In this document: one piece after another, positions 7,932 through 15,328 of the stretch
How positions within the stretch are numbered: the stretch's first letter is position 1
How the letters are laid out: each line of letters opens with the position of its first letter
Assembly (NCBI GenBank): GCA_001780825.1
Contig: MFIX01000013.1
Span: forward strand, 2,164 to 26,485
Direction of reading: 5' to 3'
DNA length: 24,322 nucleotides
DNA from: Candidatus Glassbacteria bacterium RIFCSPLOWO2_12_FULL_58_11
Lineage (GTDB): Bacteria > Gemmatimonadota > Glassbacteria > GWA2-58-10
The notes under the pieces: model-generated
Databases searched by the model: none
Seen by the model: the letters and a program-made list of their open reading frames with translations, nothing else
What the model was told of the DNA's origin: nothing
Program-made: the position numbers and the translations under genes

Positions 7932-8807
7932 TTACTCGAGGTTTTCCACCTGCTCCCGGACTTTCTCGATCTCCTCCTTGATCGCCACCATAAGCTGGGC
8001 AATCCCGGCGTCATTGGCCTTGGAGGCGACCGTGTTGGCCTCGCGGTTGAGCTCCTGGACCAGGAAACTCAGCTTCCTGCCGACCGCTCCTCCCTGGACC
8101 AGGGTCTCGCGCATCGCCTCGATATGGGTCCGGAAACGCACGTCCTCCTCGCTGAAATCCCATTTGTCGGCATAGTAGGTAATTTCGGTGAGCAGGCGGT
8201 TTTCATCCAGTACTCCCTCGTAGGCGGCGCGCACCTTTTCGCGGAGGCTCTCCTCGAGCCTTTTCATCCGCTCGGGGGCTTTTTCGATGGCCCGGCCGAT
8301 ATGCTGGACCATTGCCTCCAGGCGGCCGGAAATATCCGCGGCCAGGGCTCCGCCCTCGGATTCCCTCATCTTGAGCAATCCCTCGAGAGCCTTGATTGTC
8401 GCTTGTTCGGCGCCTTTCCAGAGCTGCTCCTCAGCGAAAGCAATCGGCGCGGTTTTGAACACATCGGGCAGGCGGGACAGCGAATCGACTGTCGGCTTAC
8501 CCTCGATCCCGAACTCCTCGTTCATCTTCCGGAACAGCTCGAGGTAACGGCGGAGGGCCGCCTCGTTGAGCACCAGCTCGGAGGGGTCGCGCTCCTCGCG
8601 GTCCCAGGTAAGCTGATAAGTGATATACCCGCGCTGGACCCGGCTTTTGATAAGTTCCTTGATGCCCGGCTCGAAGTTGGCGAGAGAGCGCGGCAGACGA
8701 ATCGAGAAATCGATATAACGGTGGTTCACGCTGCGCATCTCGACATTGAAAGTACTGCCTTCTATCACGGCTTCACCCCTGCCGAATCCTGTCATGCTCA
8801 AAATCAT
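7932..8807 (-). CDS. yicC: YicC/YloC-family endoribonuclease
   Basis: YicC-family proteins are cytoplasmic RNases; the E. coli member affects small-RNA turnover and YloC cleaves RNA in vitro. The 291 residues begin with the hallmark MILSMTGFGRGEAVIEG, followed by VEMRSVNHRYIDFSIRLPRSL in the YicC_N domain, and end with the conserved C-terminal (DUF1732) block VRFRTHIEAMRETLVQGGAVGRKLSFLVQELNREANTVASKANDAGI. The length is normal. The gene precedes gmk, its usual neighbour, although the small remA/DUF370 gene sometimes found between them is missing here. The start ATG at 8807 gives the canonical N-terminus. Confidence 0.95.
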   Translation of the reverse strand: MILSMTGFGRGEAVIEGSTFNVEMRSVNHRYIDFSIRLPRSLANFEPGIKELIKSRVQRGYITYQLTWDREERDPSELVLNEAALRRYLELFRKMNEEFGIEGKPTVDSLSRLPDVFKTAPIAFAEEQLWKGAEQATIKALEGLLKMRESEGGALAADISGRLEAMVQHIGRAIEKAPERMKRLEESLREKVRAAYEGVLDENRLLTEITYYADKWDFSEEDVRFRTHIEAMRETLVQGGAVGRKLSFLVQELNREANTVASKANDAGIAQLMVAIKEEIEKVREQVENLE

Positions 8808-8882
8808 AATTTATATCCCGGGCCTCTGGTTTAATGTTAACTTCGAGAGCGGAAAATCGAATCACTCACAAGAATCAATACC

Positions 8883-9692
8883 TCAAGGGTTGATCCCATT
8901 ATCAAGCTCGTAGCGCGGGAGGAAACAGGAGACCAGCAGGAAGCAGTCGCTGTCGCTCCGCTTGCAGCTCAGACGGTAGCGGTGCGCTCCCGCGAGGGCT
9001 TTGACCACGAAAACTCCCGGAGAGGACACCCGCCAGCCGGGATAACCGTACAGACTCAACTGCCTGAAAACTCCGGACTCGAAACTGATCTGTCCCAGGT
9101 CCAGTTCGTCCTCTTCGACATAGACTGTGTAGCTTGCCGATTCGGAATTCTTTTGCTGTCTTTCCTCCGGTAAAAAACCGGCCAGGGTGACCACGATCAG
9201 CTCGGCGGGACCGTCGAGACGTACCTCTATCGATCCGCCTTTGCCCAGTTTGTACAGGACCTCCCCCTCCCAGCGGGAATCGGAGCTTGAAATCACCGCT
9301 TGTTCCGGTTCCACCTCCGGCTTGACAAAATCCAGGCTGGTAAGCGAAGTCAGCAACTCATCCGGCAGCTCTTCCAGGATGTCCTGCGGCACCGGCCGCT
9401 CGATCAGGTTCAGCTTTTTCAAGGTGGCGGTAGTTCCATCCACCGTGCGGGCGGAGGTCCAGGTCACCACCTTGCGGCTGCCCCGATAGGTGCCGCTGGC
9501 GACTATCTTCGCAACCAGGGCGCCCGTCCGGGCGGTAGTGACCGCCACGATTTTCGCTCCCTGGGCCACTTTTTTCGCCGGCTCGACCGTACCGGTTTTT
9601 CCCCAGCCCAGCCACGAGCAGCCCGCAATGAGCCAGATACAGGAAGCCGGGAGCATATTTCGGGCGATACTGTTAAGTCTCTCCCCCCGCAT
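8883..9692 (-). CDS. putative lipoprotein of unknown family
   Basis: I do not recognise a family. The 269-residue product has a short N-terminus ending in a lipobox LIAGC (Cys25), so it should be lipidated and face the periplasm. After the Cys comes a stretch rich in Ala, Val and Thr (about 35-90) with alternating basic residues, then an acidic linker (about 100-130), then a C-terminal half (about 140-260) rich in beta-prone residues and ending in two cysteine-containing strands (SCKRSDSDCFLLVSCF). The C-terminal half could be a beta-sandwich. The ATG at 9692 has GGGTGACGG upstream; ATG at 9656 is also possible and would leave a shorter signal peptide. It sits 91 nt after a YbgC-like gene and may share its transcript. 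Confidence 0.72.
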   Translation of the reverse strand: MRGERLNSIARNMLPASCIWLIAGCSWLGWGKTGTVEPAKKVAQGAKIVAVTTARTGALVAKIVASGTYRGSRKVVTWTSARTVDGTTATLKKLNLIERPVPQDILEELPDELLTSLTSLDFVKPEVEPEQAVISSSDSRWEGEVLYKLGKGGSIEVRLDGPAELIVVTLAGFLPEERQQKNSESASYTVYVEEDELDLGQISFESGVFRQLSLYGYPGWRVSSPGVFVVKALAGAHRYRLSCKRSDSDCFLLVSCFLPRYELDNGINP

Positions 9693-9713
9693 ATTCCGTC
9701 ACCCTGGATAGTG

Positions 9714-9723
9714 CTAACGTTAG
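9714..9723. promoter_or_regulatory. 10-bp palindrome CTAACGTTAG upstream of the lipoprotein gene
   Basis: The perfect palindrome CTAACGTTAG lies about 21 bp upstream of the start of the lipoprotein gene at 8883-9692. Its position suits a regulator binding site, but there is no clear promoter around it and chance occurrence is possible. Confidence 0.25.
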
Positions 9724-9783
9724 TCCTCGATAAGCGACCTGCCGGCAGCCAGGGGGGAAGAAAAATCAAAGTCATTTCCCCGG

Positions 9784-10203
9784 TCAAGTCACTCCGCCGC
9801 CGTCCATCGAGGCGGAAAGGGCTTTGAACAGTCCGGCCGGGATTTTTCTCACCCGCATTTGCCGGTCCACGCAAACATGCTCGGTGGTTCCGCCGACCAG
9901 CGTTTCGGCTCCGCGCACGATCCGGTAACTGAAAACGACTTTCCGGCTCCGGAGCTTTTCGAGCCGGGTCAACACGCTGAGCCGCTCCTCATAGAAGCTG
10001 GGATGGAACAGCTCGATCACGGCTTTACAGACCGGGAATACTACGCCATCACTTTCCAGCTCGCCATAGGGAAAACCGATCCGGGCCAGGTAATCGGTGC
10101 GGCCGACCTCCATCCAAACCAGATAGTTCGCATGGTAAACCACGCCCATGCGGTCGGTTTCCGCGTAGCGCACGACGATTGGCGACTCGGTACACAGAGC
10201 CAA
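9784..10203 (-). CDS. YbgC/4-hydroxybenzoyl-CoA thioesterase-like acyl-CoA thioesterase
   Basis: This is a hotdog-fold thioesterase that hydrolyses acyl-CoA esters; in E. coli the YbgC relative is linked to the Tol-Pal envelope system. The 139-residue length is typical. The N-terminus carries the family active-site pattern VRYAETDRMGVVYHANYLVWMEVGR, with Asp17 as the likely catalytic residue and His24 nearby. The second half contains the strands FPVCKAVIELFHPSFYEERLSV and VVFSYRIVRGAETLVGGTTEHVCVD. It begins 16 nt after the M23 peptidase gene stops, so the two are probably one operon. No tol or pal genes are visible in the window, so the Tol link is not supported here. The substrate is unknown. 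Confidence 0.9.
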   Translation of the reverse strand: MALCTESPIVVRYAETDRMGVVYHANYLVWMEVGRTDYLARIGFPYGELESDGVVFPVCKAVIELFHPSFYEERLSVLTRLEKLRSRKVVFSYRIVRGAETLVGGTTEHVCVDRQMRVRKIPAGLFKALSASMDGGGVT

Positions 10204-10219
10204 GCGGCCTCTCCGTCAC

Positions 10220-11092
10220 TCAATCCAGTTTCAGCTCCAGAAGAGACTGGGGATTTATCCGGGTATTGCGCCAGCGGACCCCCCAATGCAGGTGCGGCCC
10301 GGTAGCCCGCCCGGTTTGCCCCACCGCGCCGATCACCTGGCCTTTTTCCACTATCTGGCCCGCGGCTACATCGATCCGGCTAAGGTGAAAGAACATGCCG
10401 ATCAGGCCCAGCCCGTGGTCGAGATAGATGCTGTTGCCGGTAAAAAAGAAATCGCCGGTGAGCAGCACCGTGCCGGCCTGCGGGGCGAGAACCGGCGTGC
10501 CCTCCTCGGCGCTGATATCCACGCCGGTATGCGGGCTGCGAGGGACACCGTTGATTACCCTGCGGCTGCCAAAGCGCTCCATTTCGCCTTCAATCGGCGC
10601 GATGAACGAGCCGCTCCAGAAAACTCCGGGAGCCCACCTGGACCAGCTGCGGTTCCGCAACTGGTCCTCGCGCTCGATCCGCGCCTGGGCGGCCGAGTCC
10701 GGGAACGCCTGCGCCGGCGGCAGGGTTAGCTTCTGGCGCGGAAAAGAGGCATCCCGCACTTTTACTTTCAGGGCCGCGGTTTCGGATTTACCCCCCGGCC
10801 CGAGCGCTTTCACCTGAAGCGTATATATCCCCGGCCGGGCATCCAGGTCCACTCCGGCCAGAGTATAGAAACTCCCTTCACCACTGCGGATAAAAGGGAG
10901 CGAGATTTTCATGAAAGTGCCGGTTGCCGTATCCAGGGCCGCCGCCGAGGATAGATCCACCCGGATAATCGCTCCCTGGACCACCACGCTGTCGGTCAGG
11001 CTCAAGCGGGGCGCGCCTTCTAGAACGGAAAACGGCTGGAAAAGACAGGCCGGAAGGATAATCCGGGCTGCCCACGCGGCAAGTCCTTTCAA
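10220..11092 (-). CDS. secreted M23-family metallopeptidase with intact active site
   Basis: This is a probable periplasmic peptidoglycan endopeptidase. The C-terminal LytM/M23 domain keeps all metal and catalytic residues: HTGVD (H188, D192 from the start used here), H236 in FFHLSR, and HLHW (H267, H269). The segment before it (about 25-115) looks like an immunoglobulin-type beta domain. The frame is open to 11335, but that start would abut the divergent gene and encode an odd N-terminus, and a good promoter lies at 11160-11188. I therefore choose TTG at 11090-11092, which gives a signal-peptide-like N-terminus: K2, then a hydrophobic stretch to about residue 20. The ribosome site is weak, so the start is tentative; ATG 11248 is the main alternative, with a signal-anchor-like N-terminus. 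Confidence 0.88.
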   Translation of the reverse strand: MKGLAAWAARIILPACLFQPFSVLEGAPRLSLTDSVVVQGAIIRVDLSSAAALDTATGTFMKISLPFIRSGEGSFYTLAGVDLDARPGIYTLQVKALGPGGKSETAALKVKVRDASFPRQKLTLPPAQAFPDSAAQARIEREDQLRNRSWSRWAPGVFWSGSFIAPIEGEMERFGSRRVINGVPRSPHTGVDISAEEGTPVLAPQAGTVLLTGDFFFTGNSIYLDHGLGLIGMFFHLSRIDVAAGQIVEKGQVIGAVGQTGRATGPHLHWGVRWRNTRINPQSLLELKLD

Positions 11093-11156
11093 GGTCCGGG
11101 TCCAATTTTCTGCGGGTAAACCGGCAACGGAAAAACCGGGATCAAAATACGAATAA

Positions 11157-11185
11157 TAGATAATACAACCATTGAGCGCTATAAT
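11157..11185 (+). promoter_or_regulatory. candidate sigma-70 promoter toward the LpxH-like gene
   Basis: A consensus -10 TATAAT at 11180-11185 is preceded, after 17 bp, by a weak -35 TAGATA at 11157-11162. It would give a leader of about 150 nt for the gene beginning near 11341. It overlaps the oppositely oriented promoter at 11160-11188. Confidence 0.45.
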
Positions 11186-11188
11186 CAA
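11160..11188 (-). promoter_or_regulatory. sigma-70-type promoter for the M23 peptidase operon
   Basis: Read on the minus strand, TTGATT (11183-11188) is followed by a 17-bp spacer and TATTAT (11160-11165), a good match to the -35/-10 consensus, in a locally AT-rich patch. Transcription would start near 11153, so the M23 protein must begin downstream of that point; this supports the TTG start at 11092. Confidence 0.6.
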
Positions 11189-11340
11189 CAGGCGGAAACC
11201 GGGCCGCTGGAGCGGAAAATTACGTTGCCGGAGGGCGTGAGAAGCCATATCTTTAGACCGGCTCGGACGTTGACCGGACTCCGGTCTGTCAGCCTGCCGG
11301 AACTTCAGAAAAGGAGAGCGCACTGGAACTGCCATCGCAC

Positions 11341-12108
11341 TTGGAAACTCAAATCGGCCCGGAGGCCCGGGTCGTATTTTTCAGCGATGCCCACCTTGGG
11401 AGCGAACCCGGTGAGGAGTTATCGCAGAGGCAGGGGCGGGTCTGCGATTTCCTGGAGCAGGTGGCCGGACCGGCCCAGGCGCTGGTGATTCTGGGGGACC
11501 TGTTTGATTTTTATTTCGAGTATGGGACGGTCCTGCCGGCGCGCTATCTCAGGGTGATGGCCGCGCTCGAGAAGCTCTCGCGCACGGGGGTGAGCTGCTA
11601 TTATATCGCCGGAAACCACGATTTCTGGCTGGGGGAACTGTTCAGCCGCACCCTGGGCGTAAAAGTGATCCGGGATTCGCTGGTCCTGGTCCGTGAATCG
11701 GAGCGGGCCGAGCGGGTATTCGCGGCCCACGGGGATGGGCTGGGGGAGGGCGACACGGGCTACAAGATACTGAAAAAAATTCTGCGCAACCGGGCGCTGA
11801 TCCGCCTGTTCAGGATGATTCATCCGGACTGGGGCTACGCCCTGGCCCGCCTGACCAGCCGGACCAGCCGGCAGTACACCGCCAGGCTCCAGGGCTCACG
11901 CGTGGAGGCCGCCGCCGCTACCGCCGGCAGCCTGCTCGAGTCCCATCCGGAGCTGGATGCGGTGATTCTGGCCCATACGCACCAGCCGGACCGCAGGCAG
12001 TTCCACAGGGGCCTTTACCTCAATAGCGGCGACTGGTGTGAGCACAGCTCCTATATTGTCTGGACGCCGGGAAAATTCGAGCTTAAAAACTTCGATCCGG
12101 CCTCCTGA
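11341..12108 (+). CDS. lpxH: UDP-2,3-diacylglucosamine diphosphatase-like metallophosphoesterase (LpxH family)
   Basis: LpxH cleaves UDP-2,3-diacylglucosamine to lipid X and UMP in lipid A synthesis at the inner membrane. The 255 residues hold the complete calcineurin-like metal site: D16-x-H18 (SDAHLG), GDLFD at 52-56, GNHD at 91-94, H130 in AAHGDG, and HTH at 212-214. Between the last two blocks lies a helical insert (about 140-200) where LpxH has its acyl-chain cap. No ATG or GTG lies in frame. TTG at 11341 is listed, but AAGGAG at 11311-11316 is ideally spaced for an in-frame CTG at 11323, adding LELPSH. The family is certain; that it is LpxH rather than a related phosphoesterase is likely. 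It ends 11 bp from the convergent DUF4091 gene. Confidence 0.85.
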   Translation: METQIGPEARVVFFSDAHLGSEPGEELSQRQGRVCDFLEQVAGPAQALVILGDLFDFYFEYGTVLPARYLRVMAALEKLSRTGVSCYYIAGNHDFWLGELFSRTLGVKVIRDSLVLVRESERAERVFAAHGDGLGEGDTGYKILKKILRNRALIRLFRMIHPDWGYALARLTSRTSRQYTARLQGSRVEAAAATAGSLLESHPELDAVILAHTHQPDRRQFHRGLYLNSGDWCEHSSYIVWTPGKFELKNFDPAS

Positions 12109-12119
12109 GACACCCGGAT

Positions 12120-14369
12120 TCAGCGCCCCAGAGTCTTCTGCATTTCGATCACCCGCTCCAGCAACTCCTGCCGCCAGTTATCACAGATATAGTTCGGAAG
12201 CTCGTGGTGCAGCTGGTAGATAACCTCCGGCCCGGAGGGCTTGACCTGGCTCAGGATCTCCTCAAGCTTCGCTCCGGCGGCCTGCCCGGCCTGGACAGCC
12301 TGCGGCTCGGTCTGGGCCGCGCAGCGCTCGATAAGCTGGCGGGTCAGCTCGACCAGGCGCAGGTCCTCGATGCCTCTGCGGATGCCCTGCCATTCCGGCG
12401 AGGGATAGACATAGCGCGGCTCAGGCGCCGGATAGGCCGCGCACCAGTCCCGGTGCGAGCCATCCAGCTCATCATAAGGATCGCCCTCTACGCTCTGGTA
12501 GGCGAAATAATATATCCCGTCCGCACCGGAGCGTGGCAGAAAGAAGCCCGGAATGGCCCCCTGATAGGCGGCATCGCCGCCCACATCCGCGGAGCCGAAC
12601 GCCGGCAGGTAGAAAAATGTCTTCAAGCCCTTCTCCCGCACCAGGCCGACAGTCTGCGGGGACACCGAGCTGATCTGGATCACCACGGCATCCAGGAAGG
12701 TGGACAGCTCTTCCACGGAGCCGGGGGTATTGAGGTCACAGATCGGCATGATCCCCGGCATCGAGCGCAGCAGACCCAGGGTCAGACGGGCGAGATCCAT
12801 GCTTTCCGGATCGTTGGCCGGCTCATCTACGGCGAAGAACATCAGCCTGCACCAGCCGCGCTGCCGGGCGGTCAGGTCCATCTGGCGGATCGCCTCGCTA
12901 AACAGGGTCTTGTGCTGCGGGGTCCAGTCCGCGGCCCGGCGGGGCAAGCCGAGTTTCTTAAACATGTCCACCACGTACAGCGCGGTCGGGCGGAACATGC
13001 CGTAACGTCGCATCAGGCCCATGATCCTATCGATTCGCTGTATTCTTTCCCAGTCGAGACGGACATTCCCGGCCGGGGAGAGCTCGACAAAGGAGCCGGA
13101 CAGGGAGATTGAGTTTGCGCCGTGTTCGGACATATCCCTGAACTGCGCCTCCATCAGCGCAAGGTCCTCGGGCGGATAGTAATACAGGCCCACGACCCGC
13201 TCCTCGGGCAGGGGAGGCAGATCGACCCCGACAACCTCGACCCGGAAGGGGACCTGGAGCGCGGGATGGCCCACGGCGCTGACAGTCAGTTCGCCCTCGT
13301 AGGCGCCCGGCTCAACATTGGGCGGCACCGGAACATCGAGCCAGAAAAACTGGTTTTCATTCCGCTGGAGTGGTCTTGGCCCGGGCTCTTCCAGCAGCCG
13401 CGTGCGGATTCCGAATACCGTGCCCCAGCTGCTTTCCAGCCGCGTGGCGGCGTATCTTCCCTGATAGAGCACCGGCCGGGTGCGCAGAACGCCGTTCGCC
13501 CCGGAAGGCTGCGAGGAGAGGGCGACCTCCACGCCGGTCAGGTTCTGCAGGGCTTTTACTCCCAGGACAAAAGGCGCCACGGCGCCGCGCGGGACTTTCT
13601 CGGAGAGGACAGCGGTCCGGTCCTCCGGCCGCGGGTTGGCGTAAGGCCAGGCATCCACCAGGCCTTTGCGCTCGAAATACATCAGGCCGGCCTCGGTTTC
13701 CGCCTCAATCGGCGCGCAGAGGCTGTCGCTATCGATAAACCGGCCCGCGGTGAAAAGGTACTTGTCTTCCGGATGACGGCCCAGATGGGTGGAGAAGGTC
13801 GAGGCATAGGCCAGCCAGCCCTCGCCACCGGCAAAGGCTGTCCTGCCGATCCAGACCTGGCCCTTTTCAGGTTTGCTGGAAAGGAATACCCGCACTCGCG
13901 CTGTCCCTTCAGGGACCTTTATCGCCCGGGTATATTCGATCCAGCCCCGGGTATCTCCGGGGCCGGTATCACCGCCGCGCGCCTCGATCCGGTGGAAAAG
14001 CGAGTCGGCGAGCGGATTCCCCTTATTGTCGTACAAGCTGAGCTTCACCTGAAGAATTTCTCCCACCGCGGCCAGGCTCCGGAAAGCATAGCTGAAAGAT
14101 ACCGGCCGTCCCGGCTTTACCTCGATGGGCGGGCTGCTGAATACGAGGATCGCGGAACTGTCGGCCGCTACCAGCAAAGAGTGCTTCCGCTCTCCCCGGT
14201 CGAGGTAAGTTTCCCTGGCCAGGCCCCGGGAGCCCTCGGTGACCCAGGGCAGCGGGCCCGCCTCGGTCTCCAGCAGCGGGACCTCGGCCGGCTCGATTTT
14301 CCGGCAGCTTGGAAAGGCAAGCATGAAAGGGCAGAGCAGTATCAATAACTTCCATGTGCTTGGGGACAT
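12120..14369 (-). CDS. lipoprotein with DUF4091 / GH123-like glycoside hydrolase region
   Basis: This is a 749-residue surface or periplasmic lipoprotein, probably acting on a glycan. The signal peptide ends in LAFPSC (Cys22). Residues ~25-180 resemble a carbohydrate-binding beta-sandwich (VSFSYAFRSLAAVGEILQVKLSLYDNKG). Residues ~330-385 form a second beta domain (VPVPPNVEPGAYEGELTVSA), typical of DUF4091 proteins. A barrel-like region follows (~390-640) with FFAVDEPAND, where Asp515-Glu516 matches the Asp-Glu pair used by GH123 N-acetylgalactosaminidases. The C-terminus has WQGIRRGIEDLRLVELTRQL (660-679), the DUF4091 hallmark. The start ATG has AAAAGGAG about seven bases upstream. No other carbohydrate genes are adjacent, so the substrate is unknown. 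Family assignment is confident; enzymatic activity is inferred. Confidence 0.82.
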   Translation of the reverse strand: MSPSTWKLLILLCPFMLAFPSCRKIEPAEVPLLETEAGPLPWVTEGSRGLARETYLDRGERKHSLLVAADSSAILVFSSPPIEVKPGRPVSFSYAFRSLAAVGEILQVKLSLYDNKGNPLADSLFHRIEARGGDTGPGDTRGWIEYTRAIKVPEGTARVRVFLSSKPEKGQVWIGRTAFAGGEGWLAYASTFSTHLGRHPEDKYLFTAGRFIDSDSLCAPIEAETEAGLMYFERKGLVDAWPYANPRPEDRTAVLSEKVPRGAVAPFVLGVKALQNLTGVEVALSSQPSGANGVLRTRPVLYQGRYAATRLESSWGTVFGIRTRLLEEPGPRPLQRNENQFFWLDVPVPPNVEPGAYEGELTVSAVGHPALQVPFRVEVVGVDLPPLPEERVVGLYYYPPEDLALMEAQFRDMSEHGANSISLSGSFVELSPAGNVRLDWERIQRIDRIMGLMRRYGMFRPTALYVVDMFKKLGLPRRAADWTPQHKTLFSEAIRQMDLTARQRGWCRLMFFAVDEPANDPESMDLARLTLGLLRSMPGIMPICDLNTPGSVEELSTFLDAVVIQISSVSPQTVGLVREKGLKTFFYLPAFGSADVGGDAAYQGAIPGFFLPRSGADGIYYFAYQSVEGDPYDELDGSHRDWCAAYPAPEPRYVYPSPEWQGIRRGIEDLRLVELTRQLIERCAAQTEPQAVQAGQAAGAKLEEILSQVKPSGPEVIYQLHHELPNYICDNWRQELLERVIEMQKTLGR

Positions 14370-14393
14370 CCGATCTCTCCTTTTACCGGTTCG

Positions 14394-14405
14394 ATTACAT
14401 GTAAT
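14394..14405. promoter_or_regulatory. 12-bp palindrome ATTACATGTAAT in the DUF4091 gene leader
   Basis: The perfect palindrome ATTACATGTAAT lies between the predicted promoter (14466-14494) and the start codon at 14369, roughly 55-65 bases into the transcript. It could be an operator for a dimeric repressor blocking elongation. There is no direct evidence for binding. Confidence 0.35.
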
Positions 14406-14465
14406 TTTTATGCAGGATTATTTCTGAGGCCGGGGAAGCGGTCAGCGACAAGTCCCAACTTGAAC

Positions 14466-14494
14466 ATCATACCACAGAATCGCGTGCCGCGCAA
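14466..14494 (-). promoter_or_regulatory. sigma-70-type promoter for the DUF4091 lipoprotein gene
   Basis: On the minus strand, TTGCGC (14489-14494), a 17-bp spacer and TATGAT (14466-14471) form a reasonable -35/-10 pair. Transcription would begin near 14459, leaving a leader of about 90 nt before the ATG at 14369. Confidence 0.5.
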
Positions 14495-14733
14495 TTATTT
14501 ATATTAAAAAATCGCTTTATCTCGAATTCCGTGGCAGATTAATAGGGGGAGATATCCAAAAAGGCAGTGAAATTGAAGAAGTGAAGAGTTTTCCGGTTTG
14601 ATTTTAAAGCCGGACCTTCACCGGCGCATAAGCTCCTGGCGCGGGGGCAGAGGCAGGCTCGCCTGTAAAATAAAATACCCGGGCCTTGCAGGTATGCCAC
14701 GCCCCGGCGGGGAACCGTCCTTTATGGCACGCA
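14495..14733. other. non-coding gap between the DUF4091 promoter and the hsp20 terminator
   Basis: No supported gene was found here. The left part is AT-rich (14495-14600). The right part has small GC-rich dyads such as CAGGCTCGCCTG near 14656-14667 and CCCCGGCGGGG near 14702-14712. These may be degenerate intergenic repeats; no match to the two REP-like palindromes elsewhere in the window is apparent. Confidence 0.5.
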
Positions 14734-14765
14734 AAAGGGGCCGCCCCATCCGGGGCGGCCCCTTT
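14734..14765 (-). terminator. strong intrinsic terminator of hsp20
   Basis: A perfect 14-bp stem (AAAGGGGCCGCCCC at 14734-14747 against 14752-14765) with a 4-base loop lies 29 bp beyond the hsp20 stop codon. On the minus strand the stem ends in a short T run (CCCCTTTTGC). The stem begins with AAA and ends with TTT, so it may also stop plus-strand transcription. Confidence 0.85.
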
Positions 14766-14793
14766 GTTGACCTGATCGGTCGCTCAAGGTGAC

Positions 14794-15231
14794 TTATTTG
14801 ACCTTGATTGTCACCGCGCGCGCTTTCACTTCCTCCCGCTTGGGCAGGGTCAGGGTCAGCACACCCGCGTTGTAATTCGCATCGATTTTTTCGGTGTCGA
14901 CCTGACCGTTCAGGCTGAATACACGGGAAAACTTGCCGTAGCGGCGCTCGCTGTGGTACACTCCACTCTTGTCAGTTTCGTTCTCTTCGCGCTTCTCGCC
15001 GCTGATCATGAGTACGTCGTTCTCCACCGAGACATTCACATCCTCGGGTTTTACGCCCGGCAGCTCGGCGGTCAGAAGGTAGTTGCCGTTTTTCTCGACG
15101 ATATCGACCTGCGGGCCGAAAGTCGAAGGGTCATCGAACCAGTTATCGCACACATTGACAAAAGGCTCCGCATCCCTTCTCCATCCGCTCAACAGGCTCG
15201 AAGCCGCGGGATTCCATCTGACCAGTCTCAT
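14794..15231 (-). CDS. hsp20: Hsp20/alpha-crystallin small heat-shock protein
   Basis: This is an ATP-independent holdase chaperone of the cytoplasm that binds unfolding proteins. The frame extends to 15306, but the ATG at 15229-15231 is preceded by AAGGAGGG with a 4-base spacer and gives a normal Hsp20 N-terminus (MRLVRWNP), so 145 residues are called. The alpha-crystallin domain spans about 39-135: PQVDIVEKNGNYLLTAELPGVKPEDVNVSVEND, the SGEKREE strand, the ERRYGKFSRVFSL strand, and the conserved GVLTLTLPK near 122-130. A C-terminal tail ends VTIKVK, close to an I-x-I type motif. It is a single-gene unit with its own terminator and, unusually, a sigma-54 type promoter. No heat-shock CIRCE element is visible. 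Confidence 0.95.
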   Translation of the reverse strand: MRLVRWNPAASSLLSGWRRDAEPFVNVCDNWFDDPSTFGPQVDIVEKNGNYLLTAELPGVKPEDVNVSVENDVLMISGEKREENETDKSGVYHSERRYGKFSRVFSLNGQVDTEKIDANYNAGVLTLTLPKREEVKARAVTIKVK

Positions 15232-15235
15232 CTTA

Positions 15236-15243
15236 CCCTCCTT
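15236..15243 (-). promoter_or_regulatory. ribosome-binding site that decides the hsp20 start
   Basis: AAGGAGGG on the minus strand, four bases before the ATG at 15229-15231, is a near-perfect Shine-Dalgarno. It argues against the upstream in-frame ATG at 15306. Confidence 0.85.
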
Positions 15244-15328
15244 GATTATGTTTATGGATGCCGGCCGGGGCCGGCTTGAACTGACATGTTTTGAAAAATC
15301 TTCCAACCAACTTGTGCCCTTAGATAAA

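Noticed and set aside
11093..11335. N-terminal extension of the M23 peptidase
   Set aside because: A good promoter lies inside it and the extension is arginine-rich without a conventional signal at its own N-terminus; kept only as an alternative start in the feature entry.
13122..14348. Plus-strand open frame of 408 codons
   Set aside because: It is antisense to the DUF4091 lipoprotein gene, has no recognisable motif and is explained by GC-skewed third positions on the real gene.
14598..14792. Possible small plus-strand gene of 64 codons
   Set aside because: It runs through the hsp20 terminator hairpin, has no ribosome site and an Arg/Gly-rich translation.
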